From Entonaema liquescens (lineage: Eukaryota > Ascomycota > Sordariomycetes > Xylariales > Xylariaceae), in assembly GCA_902805475.1 (NCBI GenBank), contig CADCSX010000006.1, positions 1,116,001 to 1,180,000 on the forward strand: a stretch of 64,000 nucleotides of DNA. Direction: 5' to 3'. Positions 8,311 to 21,321 of this stretch are shown piece by piece. How positions within the stretch are numbered: position 1 is the stretch's first letter; the number at the start of each line of letters is the position of its first letter. Under the pieces are notes generated by a model that saw nothing but the letters and a program-made list of their open reading frames with translations, made no database searches and had not been told where the DNA came from. Both the position numbers and the translations under genes were made by a program.

Positions 8311-11300
8311 ATGGCTGCCGCACCATTCAAGGTGAAGGCCATTTACGAGTATACCTCGAATCATGAGGACGATCTACCCTTCGGAACCGGTCAAATCATA
8401 ACTGTTACCGACGACGAGGATGCTGACTGGTACGGCGGTGAATATGTTGACGATTTGGGTGTGAAGCGAGAAGGAATATTTCCCCGAAACTTCGTGGAGA
8501 AGTATGAACCTACTGCCCCGCCTCGTCCAACAAGAACTCGTAAGAAGGAGACAGAGGCTGCCCCTTCATCCCCTCCTCCGCCACCAACTGCTGCTCCATC
8601 CTCTCCACCACCTGTGGAGGAACCTGCGGATATACTATCAGAAGCAGCCTACGAACCACGTGTTGCTTCACCGCCGATTCCAGTTCCCGCTCCCCGCTCA
8701 CCTCCGGTCCCTATTGCTCCTGTAGCTAGACCACCAGAGTCAGCTCCCATCCCGGCTCCCGTCCCCGTCCAACCTAAGGTTCCCGAGCCGGCAAGCCCCG
8801 TGTTGCTCCTCCGCCGGCGTCGAAGCCTCCAGCTCCAGCTGCCGCCCGGGCTGTCCCCCCGGTGTCCGAGAAACCCTCTGGAAACTCCTTTAGAGACCGT
8901 ATAGCAGCTTTTAACAAGCCAGCAGCTCCCCGGTTGCTCCTTTCAAGCCTAGTAATCTTAGCTCCGGTAGTTCCGGCTTTGTCAAAAACCATTCGTTGCT
9001 CCCCGCCTAGTAGAAATGCTTATGTACCTCCACCTCGCGATGTGCCTACCGCCAAGGTCTACCGACGGGATGAAGATCCCGAGATCAAGGCCACGGAGGC
9101 AGAATCTATGGAGAATGCGGAGAAGGCCGGGCTCGTTCCTGCGGGGACATCCGAAGGCCAAGCAGAAGACCAACCCAAGCCTACTAGCTTAAAGGAACGA
9201 ATTGCCTTACTCCAGAAACAACAGGCTGAAGCTGCACAACGTCATGCTGAGGCCGTCGCGAAGAAGGAGAAGCCTAAACGTCCCCAGAAGAAGCGTACTG
9301 AGAGTGAAGAAGGAACACCGGCGGACGAGGCGGCAGAAACCTCGGCACCTTTAGAAAGAAAGGATACAGCTGATGCTGCTAGCAAGAAATCTCTTGATGA
9401 GCCTAGACCTCCACGACAGTCAATAAGTTCTCGGCGAAGGTCTTCCGCAGCACGCACGGAGAACGATGGGAACGAGGCAGATATGTCAGGCGCAGGAGAC
9501 ACGACAGAGGGACAAGAAGATCTCACTGAGAAAGAAGATAGCGATGAGAAATCTCGTCCTCATAGGGGAACCGGTGCTGAGCCTGAAATCCCTGAGGATC
9601 GAGAACAGGAGGAAGAGGAGGATGTTGACCCTGAGGTCAGGCGAAAGGAGGAGCTTCGTGCCAGGATGGCTAAGATGAGCGGTGGCATGGGCTTCCCTGG
9701 TATGTTCGGTCCTCCCGGGATGATGCTCGTCGGAGGCCCGGCCATACCTAAGAAGCCTAAAGCTTCACCACCATCGGAGCGCCGTTCGAGCGAATTTCAA
9801 GAAAGGCCTTCATCGCCTAGAATGTCCGCTCCCCGGTTCCGGTTATGGTACCTCTACCTGGCATGGGGAAACCCAAGCAGGAAGTAGAAGAAGCTGCCGA
9901 GCCCGATCATGATGAGCCAAGCGGGCAAGACACTACACCAGTTGTCAGTGCCCAGCCAACTGGTTCAGCTCCAGAACGTAAGTTTCAACCCCGGCGAGTT
10001 CTTTGTCTTATTATGGCTACGGTAAGGCGATTAACACGACGGGTAGCTCTGTCAGATACGTCTAGTGCTCCACCTCCCGTCCCTGGAGGACGACCTGCAC
10101 CGCCCCCGGTACCTACGGATTGTCAGTTTCACCCTTTCTCTGTTTATAGTACTCTAGCTAATTTCCCGCCAGCCCGACCCCATACCGGAGTAACTTCACC
10201 TAGCCAAGGTTCCGAATCTGATGATGAATTATCCGAGAACCCCCAGAGAGCTCTCGAGACTCCACGGAGTGAGGCTCCCCCTACAGGTCGAGCTCCCCAG
10301 GCTCCCATCGCCTCTCCCACAATACCGACTTCACCACGGATCCCTAACCGGAGGACTTCCTATATTGGCGAAGAAGCTTCACCAACTTCTCCGCCACTAC
10401 CAAGTAAGAGGAATAGCCGTCCGCCGCCTCCCATACCGGCCGGTGCTCCACCTCTCCCTATCCAAAGCCGCCCCCCCCCCTCCTCCCCCTGGTGGCCCCC
10501 TGAGTCGTTCTTCTACTGCTGACGAGCGAATTGCACTCCCAATGCGGCCTGGACCTTTAGATAATGGCGAAGAAGGCGAGGTTACTGAATATGAAGGTGA
10601 TTATGATACTGACATCGGATCCTCGGTCCCTCACAAAGATGCGCTCAAGGCGCATGCCCGGGATTCGAGCTTCGAAGATAATACTCCAGTGCGTTCGCCG
10701 GTAACTGATGTTCCGCCCTCTTTACCTCCTCCGGTCCCCAGCGCCGCCGCCCCGAGAGCTGGTCCTCCGCCAGTTCCTAGCCAACCCCCACCAGGCTCAA
10801 GGGCTTCTATGGACGTACCTCGGGCCGCTCCTCCGCCGCCTCCTCCAAAAGAGGCGTCCTATAACGATGATGATTATGATCCTTTTAATTACAACGCCGC
10901 CCAAAGTGCTTCTGCTACAACTCAGCATACTTTAGCCGGCCTCGAGGAGACGACACCAACACCCCAGTCCGCTTCCGCCTATAATTCGCCACAATTGCCT
11001 CCGCCAGTCACCCGAGGGCCCCCACCAGCACCACCAGTTAATAGGGCGCCAGCTCGAAAATCATTAGACGTGCAAAGACCAGGTGGAAGGAGATCAGTCG
11101 ACGCGTCCCGACCGTCAATGGAAACAGGCTACGTGGCAAACGAGATTGATCTAGCTGGCCATACACAATGGTGGCTTTCGCCAAACGGACTTCCTCCGGT
11201 GTTTCAAGGTAGACAGGATATTTATACCGAAAGCGATGAGTCAACCTCTGAGACGTCAGTTACCAAAGAAGTGTTTATTCTATTCCAAGATTACTCGCAA

Positions 11301-11882
11301 ACCGTGGTTACTGTTCGTTTCGATACCCAAAATCCCGCAGACTTCCAGCTTGAGCAGCGCCATGAAGCACCACCTCGTAGCCTTCGTCAAGATGAGCTAG
11401 AAGAAGCATATGAACGATTTGGCCGAGCGCTATCCAGTGCGGTCGCGACTAAGAAGGACTCAGTCGTTGGCGATGGATCTCCGACAGCGCTCGTCCTCGA
11501 GCTTCTCAAACCTCTGAAAGATGCCCTACTCCCCGTCGGCAGACGCGCATATGGCTCCCTGGTCTACGCTAATTTAGCTAATGCCTCGACACAACAGAAC
11601 GACGAAATTAGACCGGGAGATATCATTTCCATCCGGAATGCCAAGTTTCAAGGCAAGCATGGACCTATGCACGCCAAATACACGATGGAAGTGGGCAAGC
11701 CGGACCACGTGGCGATCGTCGCAGAGTGGGACGGTACCAAAAAGAAGGTTCGGGCCTGGGAGCAGGGTCGGGAAAGCAAAAAGGTAAAACAAGAGAGTTT
11801 CAAGTTGGAAGATCTCAGGAGTGGCGAAGTGAAGATCTGGCGGGTGATGCCGCGTAGCTGGGTCGGGTGGAGCTCAGACTAG
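8311..11882 (+). CDS. BBC1: Bbc1/Mti1-like SH3 actin-patch protein (frame-disrupted)
   Basis: Homolog of Bbc1/Mti1, which binds type I myosin tails through an SH3 domain and restrains Arp2/3-driven actin assembly at endocytic sites. Residues about 5-67 form the SH3 domain (ALYDY-like AIYEYTSNHEDDLPF, DADWYGGEY, GIFPRNFVEKY). A long Pro-rich, charged region follows, including a coiled-coil stretch (SLKERIALLQKQQAEAAQ). The C-terminal AIM3/Bbc1 domain runs from about the codon at 11220 to the stop (EVFILFQDYSQTVVTVRF; RRAYGSLVYANL; GDIISIRNAKFQGKHG). Reading frame changes at C runs at 8796-8799, 8928-8931, 9001-9004, 9831-9834 and 10471-10480. Two probable introns, 9978-10046 (GTAAGT...TAG) and 10122-10172 (GTCAGT...CAG), are multiples of three without stops. 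Corrected length is about 1150 aa. The breaks look like homopolymer errors. Confidence 0.88.
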
Positions 11883-12291
11883 CGGTCTCGACGACCGCCC
11901 TACGAATACCTGTGGCCGATACTCATGAGGGTCGGCACAGATGGGAGGGTCAGCGTGGATAGCCCCATGCGGATGCCATTCTAATTCTCTCTCCCCACTT
12001 CCCGTGCCCCTTATTAGTTAGTACGATGGAGAGATGACGTCGGCGGCAAAAAGGGGGTAAAGGAAGTAATAGAATTCTACATAGGGGTACGATATGAAGC
12101 GTGTTGAAGTGAAGCGAAGTGAGCGTGAGAGTGAGGTGAGGTGCGGGTATCATCGAAAGACGAGAGGCGGTGATGATGACGATATCGTCGATGAAGGACT
12201 AGGACCAGGTGTTTTTGAAATGAGAAAGCAAAGAAGCCAGAAAGCATTCGTTACGGTGTCCCGGAACAAAGTCGCTCGTGTCATAAGGTCG

Positions 12292-12385
12292 CAAAAGTCA
12301 TGGTCGTAGTCATAGTCATAGTCATATTTATAGTCACAGCTATGGGATTTGATGACGACGACGATGATAATGATGATGATGGATG
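12292..12385. repeat. Low-complexity AGTCAT and GAT/GAC repeats
   Basis: A run of GTCATA/AGTCAT hexamers (about 12300-12335) is followed by imperfect GAC/GAT trinucleotides (about 12350-12383). Seen directly; non-coding as far as I can tell. Confidence 0.7.
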
Positions 12386-14536
12386 TTCTTCTACCCGCGC
12401 CCGTTGCTATTGTTACCTACTTACTACTTTGCTCGTGTACGTACGGTAGCTATGTATGCTATGTATTGCAGAACTTGCGTGTTTCTATTAGGCCAGACCT
12501 GTCCATGTGCGGTTTCAAGTACTGTGTCTCTTGTGACTTGAGATTGTGTTGTCTCTTTTGATTCTCTAATAGTATACCTAGGTTATAGCTCTTGGATTAT
12601 ATTCGAAATCCTGTGATAGAGGAGTGTACGCATATGGCATACGTTGGGTACATACAATATACAGCACACAACACACATGTCGCATCAGCCTTTGATATCA
12701 GTGTAAACTATGGGCTGCTATTAATATCTCTCTTCTTGGAAGAGTAGTATAAGTCTATAGGTGTATCTAACTAGTGTATTCATCACCTTCTCTCATCTTT
12801 TTTCTGTTCGTCGAATAAGTACACCCGTCTATTTACTTACACGCAGCACACGAGTATTCCACATGAGATACACTTAACCAAGACCAGCACATCGGAACGT
12901 CACGTTCCTAGTGCCAGGTATATACTAGCCTAGCACAGTTATCAATCAGCAAGTAAGTGGATCAGGTTAGGTAAGTACCCAAGGTATGGGAAATGCGGTT
13001 TGTTTCCACGTGCTTGGGGGATTGGCGTTTGGGTGCCAGATGCCTGGACATACTGACGTAGTTGGGAATAGGAGGTTAGAAATGGCTTACTAGCGGTAAC
13101 TACTTGGCTATCATTTAGGTGCTTATTTAGGTGCTTGGATAGAATAGGAATAGACTATAGTTATGGTATAGCTGGGTATGAAAATCGTCTACAGTATAGT
13201 ATAGTAGTATACGTCGATCGGTATCCTGTATCACAACCCAACTAGCAAATACCTGCACGAGAGCAACTGTCTATATGCCGGTAAACTACTCCAAGTCTAC
13301 GTCCTCGTTTCCCCGAGGAATGTTGTCATCGATCGTGACTTTCCCCGTACACCCGCCACCTTCCCAAGGCAACGGATCCCATTCCCCGGACCGGCTCCTC
13401 GACTACGCTTTCCCCGTACGGAATTCCCTGCGCGTCAGCATCGTGTCCTACGCTGTTGTCCTCACATTAACCCAGAACCGTCGAGTCGAGTAACACGAAG
13501 CGAGTTATCGAGATATAGATAGATACCTAACTATGAAGAAAAAAAAAAAAGAAAATGTCATCTTGGGAACATAAGTACGTCACCTACATTTCCATCATCG
13601 AATGAAGGAACCGGGGGAATGGCTTTACGTATGTACGTGCCGGGTTTATTCTCGTCTTGTACGACAACCGGTGAGAGAAAGCGGAGGAAAGGTGGGAAAG
13701 GTGGACGTCATTGAGCTTTAGGTTGTAAGTAAGCCAAGGCCAGCCACCATAACGGAATAAATAAAATAAAATAATAATGATAATGATAATATACTACTAT
13801 TACTGTTATACTCGAGATCTACTGCACTATGTCATAGATCTCAACTATAATTATTATTATTCACCTTCGAACCTTTTACCTTTTACCCTTTACCTTTTAT
13901 CTTCACCCCCCCTCCGTGTCGACGACGATCTTTCGGGGGAAGCGGGCTCGGAGAAACGCGACGCGGATACCCGAGACATCTTTCCCTTTTCACCGCCGAA
14001 TTCTTCTTTCGCGTTCGCTGATTTGCAACGTTGATACGTGACACACGTGCGAGAAACACGCAAAAAAGCCTGTGCGGAAAAAATAGCTGTCCGACTTCAA
14101 GTCTTCTGTAGGCTAATGTTATGTTATGTTAACTACTATGTATGTTATGTTACGATTGATGTCTCACGTGCCTTGCTGCTCTGTCTCAAACCTGGTTTAG
14201 AACATTGCGGTAGTGGTCGTCTGCAGTGCTTGCAGTGCTTGCAGTGACAAATGCCTATTTGGAAGAATAACTGATCATGTGTTCGCCTGTGCTTTGGGCG
14301 AAGTAACATGGCATTTGCCAGCATTATCCTTTCTTCTTGGGGGGTCACTTGAGTACCACCTCAGTTCCCTCTTTTTGAGGCTTAGAACATCACGCCAGGC
14401 GGGTTTCAGAGCTTAGACCATCAAGTAGTATGGCTTGTTCCCCTGAGAAGACCCAGCAGACCTAGGTTGCCCATACTTAGTTCGCTTGGTGGAAAATACC
14501 ACCAAGTATTAGACAAAGGGGTTTGTCAAACTATAC

Positions 14537-14584
14537 TCTGACTCTGGATCTGGCTCTGACCCTGGCTCTGGCTCTGGCTCTGAC
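14537..14584. repeat. Imperfect CTGGCT hexanucleotide repeat
   Basis: About eight imperfect hexamers of the CTGGCT/CTGACT type in an intergenic stretch, seen directly. Confidence 0.75.
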
Positions 14585-16480
14585 CGGCGGTCGGTGGCAA
14601 GCATAACAAATGGTATCTGGGAAAAATAGGTTCTGACCAATAGTCCCAGGGCCGTTATGTTGTTGTGCCCAATATCTCTGAAATACGACCTACGACTAAG
14701 CTATGAAAAGACCGACGAAAGGAACCATCAGTCTCGAATAAGCAAATTCTTATTTTTTCATTATGCTGTTTGCTGCGCCTACCCTGCTATCACATATGTC
14801 AGCCTAACTCGATACAGATGAACGATACCCTCAACCGGATCACTAGGAATGCGCGGAATAGGAGAAACTGGATGGCGAAAATGGTCCGGCAATTGGCGTT
14901 GAGAGACCGTTGTGACAGGCTATCGTCGAGGAGTTGTGGCAAACCAATGGCCAGTAGAATCAAGTGCGCAAATCTCGTTCAAGCACGGACAGAGTGGACT
15001 GCAAAGCAACGACTCGGACCTTAATCGACAGTGTCGAGTTGGTCGCTGGATTTACCGAGCGTGCCCGATAGGATGAATCTTGCATCACAGGGTCACAGTC
15101 TTACTACGGGGGTACACTGACCGTCCAATCTGCTGCCCTACACGCTCCCCACGTTCATATATATTAGCATATCGGAGAAAAGCAACGCATGCGTTGGTCG
15201 GAGCCACCGCAAGGGATCGAAAGGTTAAGTGCTTATCTCTAAAGCCATCAATTGGGACTATAATCCGTTGCCAGCTCGTGGGAGCTCGTGGGAGCTCGAA
15301 TTGATGGGAATCAGGACCCTGGATCTTCTTCATATCTGAAGCGACCCTTCGCCGACCCAATGGTCCGAAGGCCAGGACGTGGAGATATGGAGAATATAAT
15401 CCATATTTTTATACGAATTGGTATCTAGCTCTTTTTTTTTTTTCTTTTTTTTTTCTTCCTCACTCGGCCGTGGTCTAGGTTCGCATCTCGGGCAATTCAG
15501 GGATACGATCTAAAGATTGCCGCTGCACGCGCCACGGCACAGCCAATGCGTTTTAAGCAGTGATATTGCAAAAGCTCCTGCTTAGTTGCAATGAAGAGTA
15601 ACGAAGTACGTGATTAGGGACGAATAGTTGCTACATTGATAAAAAATCGCTCATGTAAATATGAGTACCACAGACGTCAGCGGTTAATATCAATTAATCG
15701 TGAGGCGATGGTGAGTATGTACTCCATAAATTGTATAGATTATTTTGATGGTGATGATCTCCAGTAAAGCGTGGCTCAGTAACCCTCCGTCAAGTTGAGC
15801 CACGGCTATAGATAGAGCAAAAGCCGATGGCGTCAAGGGGAACACCATCTTCGTCGAATAGGGTTTCCAGCGATCTGGGTGCCGACTTCGGCAACGTGCA
15901 TGCATGTGGGGTATAAGACAGGGCAAGCAGCCGCGTTGGAAACAAGGGGAACAAGGGGGAGCTGATCCACGACGGAAATCAGTGTGAAGCCCGCGATCGA
16001 GAGGTTGGTATCGTGAAGATCGCCGACGGCAAGACTGAGCCGCGACTTCGTCGACTGTCGATGCACTGCAACGGCCTCATTTCCAAAATAAGCACACTTG
16101 GTGAAGAATGTCTTCCGTTAGCCGGGGATGCGGTGCTCTAAGGCATCAACGTCCCAGCGAGCGGCTTGTAAAAATCTGAGATCCGAAGGATCCAACCTGC
16201 TTCTGCCATCGTGGCATAGTCCAGCATCGTCGTTTGATGACACGAATGCCCCTAGGCCCATTATCATCTAGGCGTGGAAAAGAGCAACCGAGGAGTATGC
16301 TTTCCATTCTCGGATAACCCAAGACGCCTAGGGGATATGCAAAGTGACCTAACTAGAGGGGATCTCTTACTCTGCATTTTCTCGGCAACGCTTTGCGTGG
16401 AGGAGAAGAACGACACGCAATAACCAATCACCCAGACTGGCCCCAATAATACCCTCGACGAATATCTAGGAGTATCTAAA

Positions 16481-16510
16481 GCATCTAGCGTATCTAGCGT
16501 ATCTAGCGTA
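16481..16510. repeat. 9-bp tandem repeat TATCTAGCG
   Basis: Three near-perfect copies in tandem (the first begins CATCTAGCG), preceded by two diverged copies. Intergenic; seen directly. Confidence 0.8.
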
Positions 16511-18590
16511 GAGAAAGGTCCAAGTTGCCAGAAGCACGTGCGTGAGCCTCCCTGTACGCATGGTCTCGCATTCTAACGCTGAAGTTGGGTCCAAATATGG
16601 CTGGCGAATGAGCGGTTGACACACAACAGACCCGTATTTGACCACCTGCAGAGGGGCCAGGGAAAGGACAGGAACCAGCTGCACTAGCTATTGCCAGACC
16701 AGGAAGTGGTTAGAGCTTTCGTGGAGCAACCGATGGTAGCTCACCAGCTGTCGCACAAATACAAGCGCGCTGGTAGACGGACATTGATGGCGACAGATGT
16801 TTCGTATGATTGACGCCCATGTGAACTGGGCACTTAGCTAGTGCATCGTTGTACAACTTGTGCAGAAGATAGTGCAAAGATATTTCCTTGCTTGAACAGA
16901 GAAACAAAAATCTCGATTGAATTGTCGAACCACGGGGCATTAAAAAACTGGCAACTTCAGTCCCCCCTTCTACCCCCTCTAAAGCATCGCGGCCTAGGTA
17001 ATGGGCATACGTACCCAAGATGGCAATCTATTGAGCTGTCCTCTGGTAACGGCCCGGTCCAATAATTACCCTTAGATGCAAGTAAAGAATGACTCGAATC
17101 CAATACTATGCCTACTCGAAACATCCAGTTTGAAGATTGGCCTTGTGTAATGGGGGTGCGATGGTACTCTTTGGGTAGTGCCTTTATTTCTCTCGCAGCA
17201 TCTAGAACCTAGGCGTGGCAGTCAGAAATTCAAATTAGAAACAGATTAAGTTTTGAACGAACGCTGTAGACAACGCAGAGGAGTGTTCCAATCAATGAGA
17301 TTCAAGCCCCCAGACGGACGGGCTTAATAGCATAGTATATAGAGTTGTCTCGGTACAAAACGAGGCGTTCTGGTTGGGTATAAGCGCACCCCAGATCCAA
17401 GCGACGTGAGCCTCGCATCTTTTTGTCCCTTGCCGGAACGGATGGTGGAAGCAATGACGACGGTGGTGCACAATGTTAGTGATAGACGGGTAGGCAGTGC
17501 AGGACCGTAACTATTTCAAAGTGGAAGACAGGTGCTATAGGATAGACGGCTATCACTGCAACGTCATAACGGAGCACGATGCAGCAGTGTCTACTATCCG
17601 TTTTGCTATATTCCCATAATTTGCTGCAATCCCGCTGACATGACGAGTTGTCACACATGCTTCGCTGGGCCGTTGCTAGGCCTTTGCTGGGTAGACTTCG
17701 TGGCTTTTACAGATGGGAGATTTCGAAATTCGCATTAGTCAAGCATCACTGCGGAATACATGGCCGTTGCTGGGACCAATGAATTTGTAGGCGAGAACGT
17801 TGCAGACATATTTTTCTTAGATTGCTCTTTTCCGACCATCCTCAACGAGGTCTGATGCTGACCGAGAGTGACATGGTGAGCTTATTAGTCTGGGAACAGG
17901 CTACTAGGAGAGAGAAAAAAAAAGATTTATTATGGTAAGCATGTTGTGCAACGAGATTTCGCTTTGCTGCCGAAGAATAAGTTATAATGCGCGAATTACT
18001 ATGTATACTGATGGTCAATTGGCTAATAATTGGAAAGACAATTCTTTTGTGATGTACAAGTAGAATTAAACTTTAATTTTTTTCTCTTTCTACGTCTAAT
18101 GCCTTCCATCACCTAGAGAGGGGAATTGAGGTACTAATTTCCAGCTGGGAGGAACCCCCTGGATACTTGGTTTAGGTACTTGCCTTCCCACTATAAATGT
18201 ACCCACCTGTTACGTTACTATATACTATACCGTACCTACCCGATCAATAAAAACAGTGTATTGGAAACCCCCACCATAGACACCATAGGTCTTATTCAGA
18301 AGGTAGATACCATCCGGTAAGCGCTTACCTTCTTGCCTTTAAGGTTATAAAGGTACCTGTAATGATACGCGATTAAACTGTTACCTACTGTTAATACAGT
18401 GCCGTATTGTCGCATACACCGTATATGTAAGCTGAGTTGTTGCGCCTTTTCGCTTTTTCTCTGCGACAACTACAACCCAATGATTTCCAATTTGCGATTC
18501 TTGTTGACCTCGTGACAATCTCACCGGTATCGTAGCTTAATTATAGGCGGTATACCTTACAAAGCGTCGAAGCTAAGATGATCGCTTCAC

Positions 18591-18610
18591 TTTTTTTTTT
18601 TTTTTTTTTT
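18591..18610. repeat. T20 homopolymer
   Basis: An uninterrupted run of about twenty T bases within the gene-free region. Its exact length is unreliable if homopolymers are miscalled in this assembly. Confidence 0.8.
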
Positions 18611-19251
18611 CTCTCTTTTACCGCTTAAGATTGTAGGCGTAGGCGTAGTATGATGGTGGTGCGATGAAAGCTCGCCACTTACCACATATTCGGGCTATAC
18701 CTGAGGAAAAAGTTGTGCGACGGAATGATGGAACGGAACACTGGATTGGAAGACTCGAGCGCCATGTCCGACGCCAAAAAGGAATACGCTTTTGATTCTT
18801 CCCATATGGTAGGTACATGTCGGACATGCGCAACTATCGTTATACCGAATGTTACATTCAAGTCTTCCATGTCTTGTCTTGTCTTTGGCTTGACCATGGG
18901 ATGGGATGGAGATACACTTTATTAGAGGGGACCTAGGGGACCTTGGGAACCTTGAACCCTCTCGACCCGGAATAGAGGAAAAGGAACGAAAAAATAAAAA
19001 TAAAAATAAGAAAAACCCCCACTCGAAGGTTCTTGGATACTCTGGTAGTTCGGCCAACTGTGCCAGGCTCCTCGTCCGTCTCTGTCCAACCAACGGCGAT
19101 CCCCTCTTTACGAGACTCCCATCAGGCCTGTCAGGCCTTGTCAGGTAGTCAAGTGTAGCCAAGCATAATGCAGCTAGCATCATGACAATTACCTAAGTAG
19201 GTATTAGCGATGCTGAGCAGGGTTAGTACCGCCCGTCTTTTTGTCTCCTGT

Positions 19252-19278
19252 TCTTGTCATTCTTGTCATTCTTGTCAC
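19252..19278. repeat. 9-bp tandem repeat TCTTGTCAT
   Basis: Three tandem copies (the last with one change), about 600 bp upstream of the gene starting at 19883, in a CT-rich stretch typical of fungal promoters and leaders. Confidence 0.75.
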
Positions 19279-19882
19279 TCCCACCCTTCCCTCCGCCTGC
19301 GGGCGTTTGTCTTTCGTCAGCTCAGCTCCAACCAATATCATCAAATGTAAAGCCTCCCCGTCGTTCCACCGGGGACTTTATATCTCTCTCGTTGTGCCAT
19401 GTTGTTCCACTCGTCTCCCCTCGTTTATAACGGATCTCATTCAGTGTTAGACTCTTGCATAAACTCCCGTTCCATATTCAATGTCCACTTTCACGACCAA
19501 ACATTACCATTTCGCCTTACATATTCCATCATAGGGTCCATTCGCTTTTCCCGTTGACCAGCTATTGACCAGCTACGCATCCTACCGGGTCCCGCGTCCA
19601 CTACCCGGTTCGGGCGCATGTCGAGCAGTTCTCAAACAAACCCTTGCGTCTATAAAGATCACCATCTATACATATATCAGGCCTCAGTGGGGCTTCTTCG
19701 AACTACCACTACTTGAATCCCAAGTGTCCCACTTCCGACTACGCATCCTAAGACCCTGAGATCACCAGGCCGCATATCCTCCTCGCAGATATAGATAAAA
19801 GGATCCTCTGCTTACCTCTTTACCCCCGTTCATCATACTACTCCCTACTAACCCCTTTACTCTCCTCCTCACAACCGTATAC

Positions 19883-21321
19883 ATGACTTCATATCCTCCC
19901 TTCATCATGGCACGAAGAAGAGATACCGACTTCTCTAGTCATTCTGCTAGCACTAGGGATACGAGACAAAGCAGCGACTCGTATGACTCAAGAAGTACTG
20001 CCCCTACGTCTCTCTATGACAGCCCCACGTCAACTAAGGATTCGAGCTCGAACGCTCGTAAATTCCAGCCAGCATGCTACGAGGAGGACCTTTCCCCGGC
20101 GACAAGTTTATATCCACGGTCGTCGGTTGACACATACTCATCGCAAGCTTCAAGTGCTGATTTCTCGGACGATACCGACTCGGATGATTGCAATGAGCTC
20201 TCGGATATACCTGACTTGCCCCCCTACCGACATGATATCGAGGACCTCACCGTCAGAGCTTCGACCCCCGAGGAATTCGCTAACGCATTTCCGTCCTTGA
20301 ATCGATTAGCTATACGTCACGATGACTTTACCACGGATGGGAACATGAACCTAAGGGTGGATACCACTGTTCCGGGTAGAAGGAAGAAGACGCTCCAGTT
20401 GTTTCACCTGCGCATGTATGACCTGAACAAGCGAGAGTTTTCCCTGAGGCGGTATTCCCGAGATTCTGGCCGCGAAGTGTGCAACTCGAAACGGAAATAC
20501 GCCGAACCGCCCAGTATCACCCGTCCTAAGTTGCAGCGATCGATGTCAACCGCGGTGAAGTCCTTAGCAAAGCGACCGCAACTCATCCGTATTCCCACCG
20601 GCGGCTCAGTCTTCTCATCGAGAAGCCGACCAGGCACCAGCCACTCTGGTTCCTCGACGGACGACGGCTCCATCGAAGCAGCCTCCACTCCCATTCCTAT
20701 CGACAGGAAGCAGAAGGCCCGCCCAACTCCCACGAATACGATTAAGCTCGAATTTTCGAATTATGCACGTGTTGACGTGGTGAGGCGCGGAAGCAAGAAT
20801 GCGAAGAAGTACGAGTTCGAGTGGTGGGGCCACAAGTACTCCTGGAAGAGAGTGGTGGATAAGCTCACAGATTCCGTCTCCTATCATCTGTTACGAGATG
20901 GCCAAAACCACTCGCCTGTAGCGCATATTGTTCCCGAAACTCGATCACCGACCCAGGTAGCCGCTGATGAACATGCTGGCGGCTGGGTACCACCTTGTCA
21001 CATGTGGATTAGTGACGAAAGTTTGGTCGACGCTATGACCGACGTTGCTGAGTAAGTATTCGCAAAAGCAACCTCCTTTTCCCCCTTAAGCAAAGGCTAA
21101 CGAAATCTAGCATCGTCGTTGCAACTGGTATCATGGCGCTTGTGGATGACTGCATCAAGATGCGTTGGCAAACAAAAAAGAGCCCTCGCATCGGAATCCC
21201 GCTCTTATCTAGGTCCCTAGATGTCAGCCCCAAGTTTTTTGTACAACAAATGTTTACCCGCAGGAATTCGGATCATCATCCGAGTCCATTACGCTTTCAG
21301 AGAGCTATACCGACTTACTGA
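19883..21321 (+). CDS. Conserved fungal protein of unknown function
   Basis: Two exons, 19883-21051 and 21111-21321, joined across a 59-nt intron (GTAAGT donor, GCTAAC branch near 21095, TAG acceptor) give 459 aa. The N-terminal half (about 1-140) is Ser/Asp-rich and probably disordered. A folded C-terminal part starts near residue 285 with IKLEFSNYARVDVVRRGSK, then EFEWWGHKYSWKRVVDK, VAHIVPETRSP, GGWVPPCHMWISDES and, across the splice, a hydrophobic DIVVATGIMALVDDCIKMRW. I have the impression of a protein family found across Sordariomycetes and related fungi, but no function is known to me. The second Met (codon 9, followed by ARRRD) is an alternative start. The upstream 500 bp is CT-rich, like a long leader. 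Exon 2 reads through a possible extra splice site; I prefer the unspliced ending. Confidence 0.78.

Larger units (their letters stand above)
11883..19882. other. Eight-kilobase region without supportable genes
   Basis: All open frames here are short (under about 165 codons), lack recognisable domains and overlap one another in several frames. The region holds many simple repeats: AGTCAT and GAT/GAC repeats near 12300-12380, AAT-type repeats near 13760-13800, CTGGCT-type repeats near 14537-14584, T-rich runs near 15430 and 18591-18610, and short tandem repeats near 14220, 16481 and 19252. No tRNA B-box, 5S rRNA, transposase or reverse transcriptase signature was recognised. Long UTRs of the flanking genes, non-coding RNAs or decayed mobile elements cannot be excluded by eye. 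Confidence 0.5.
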
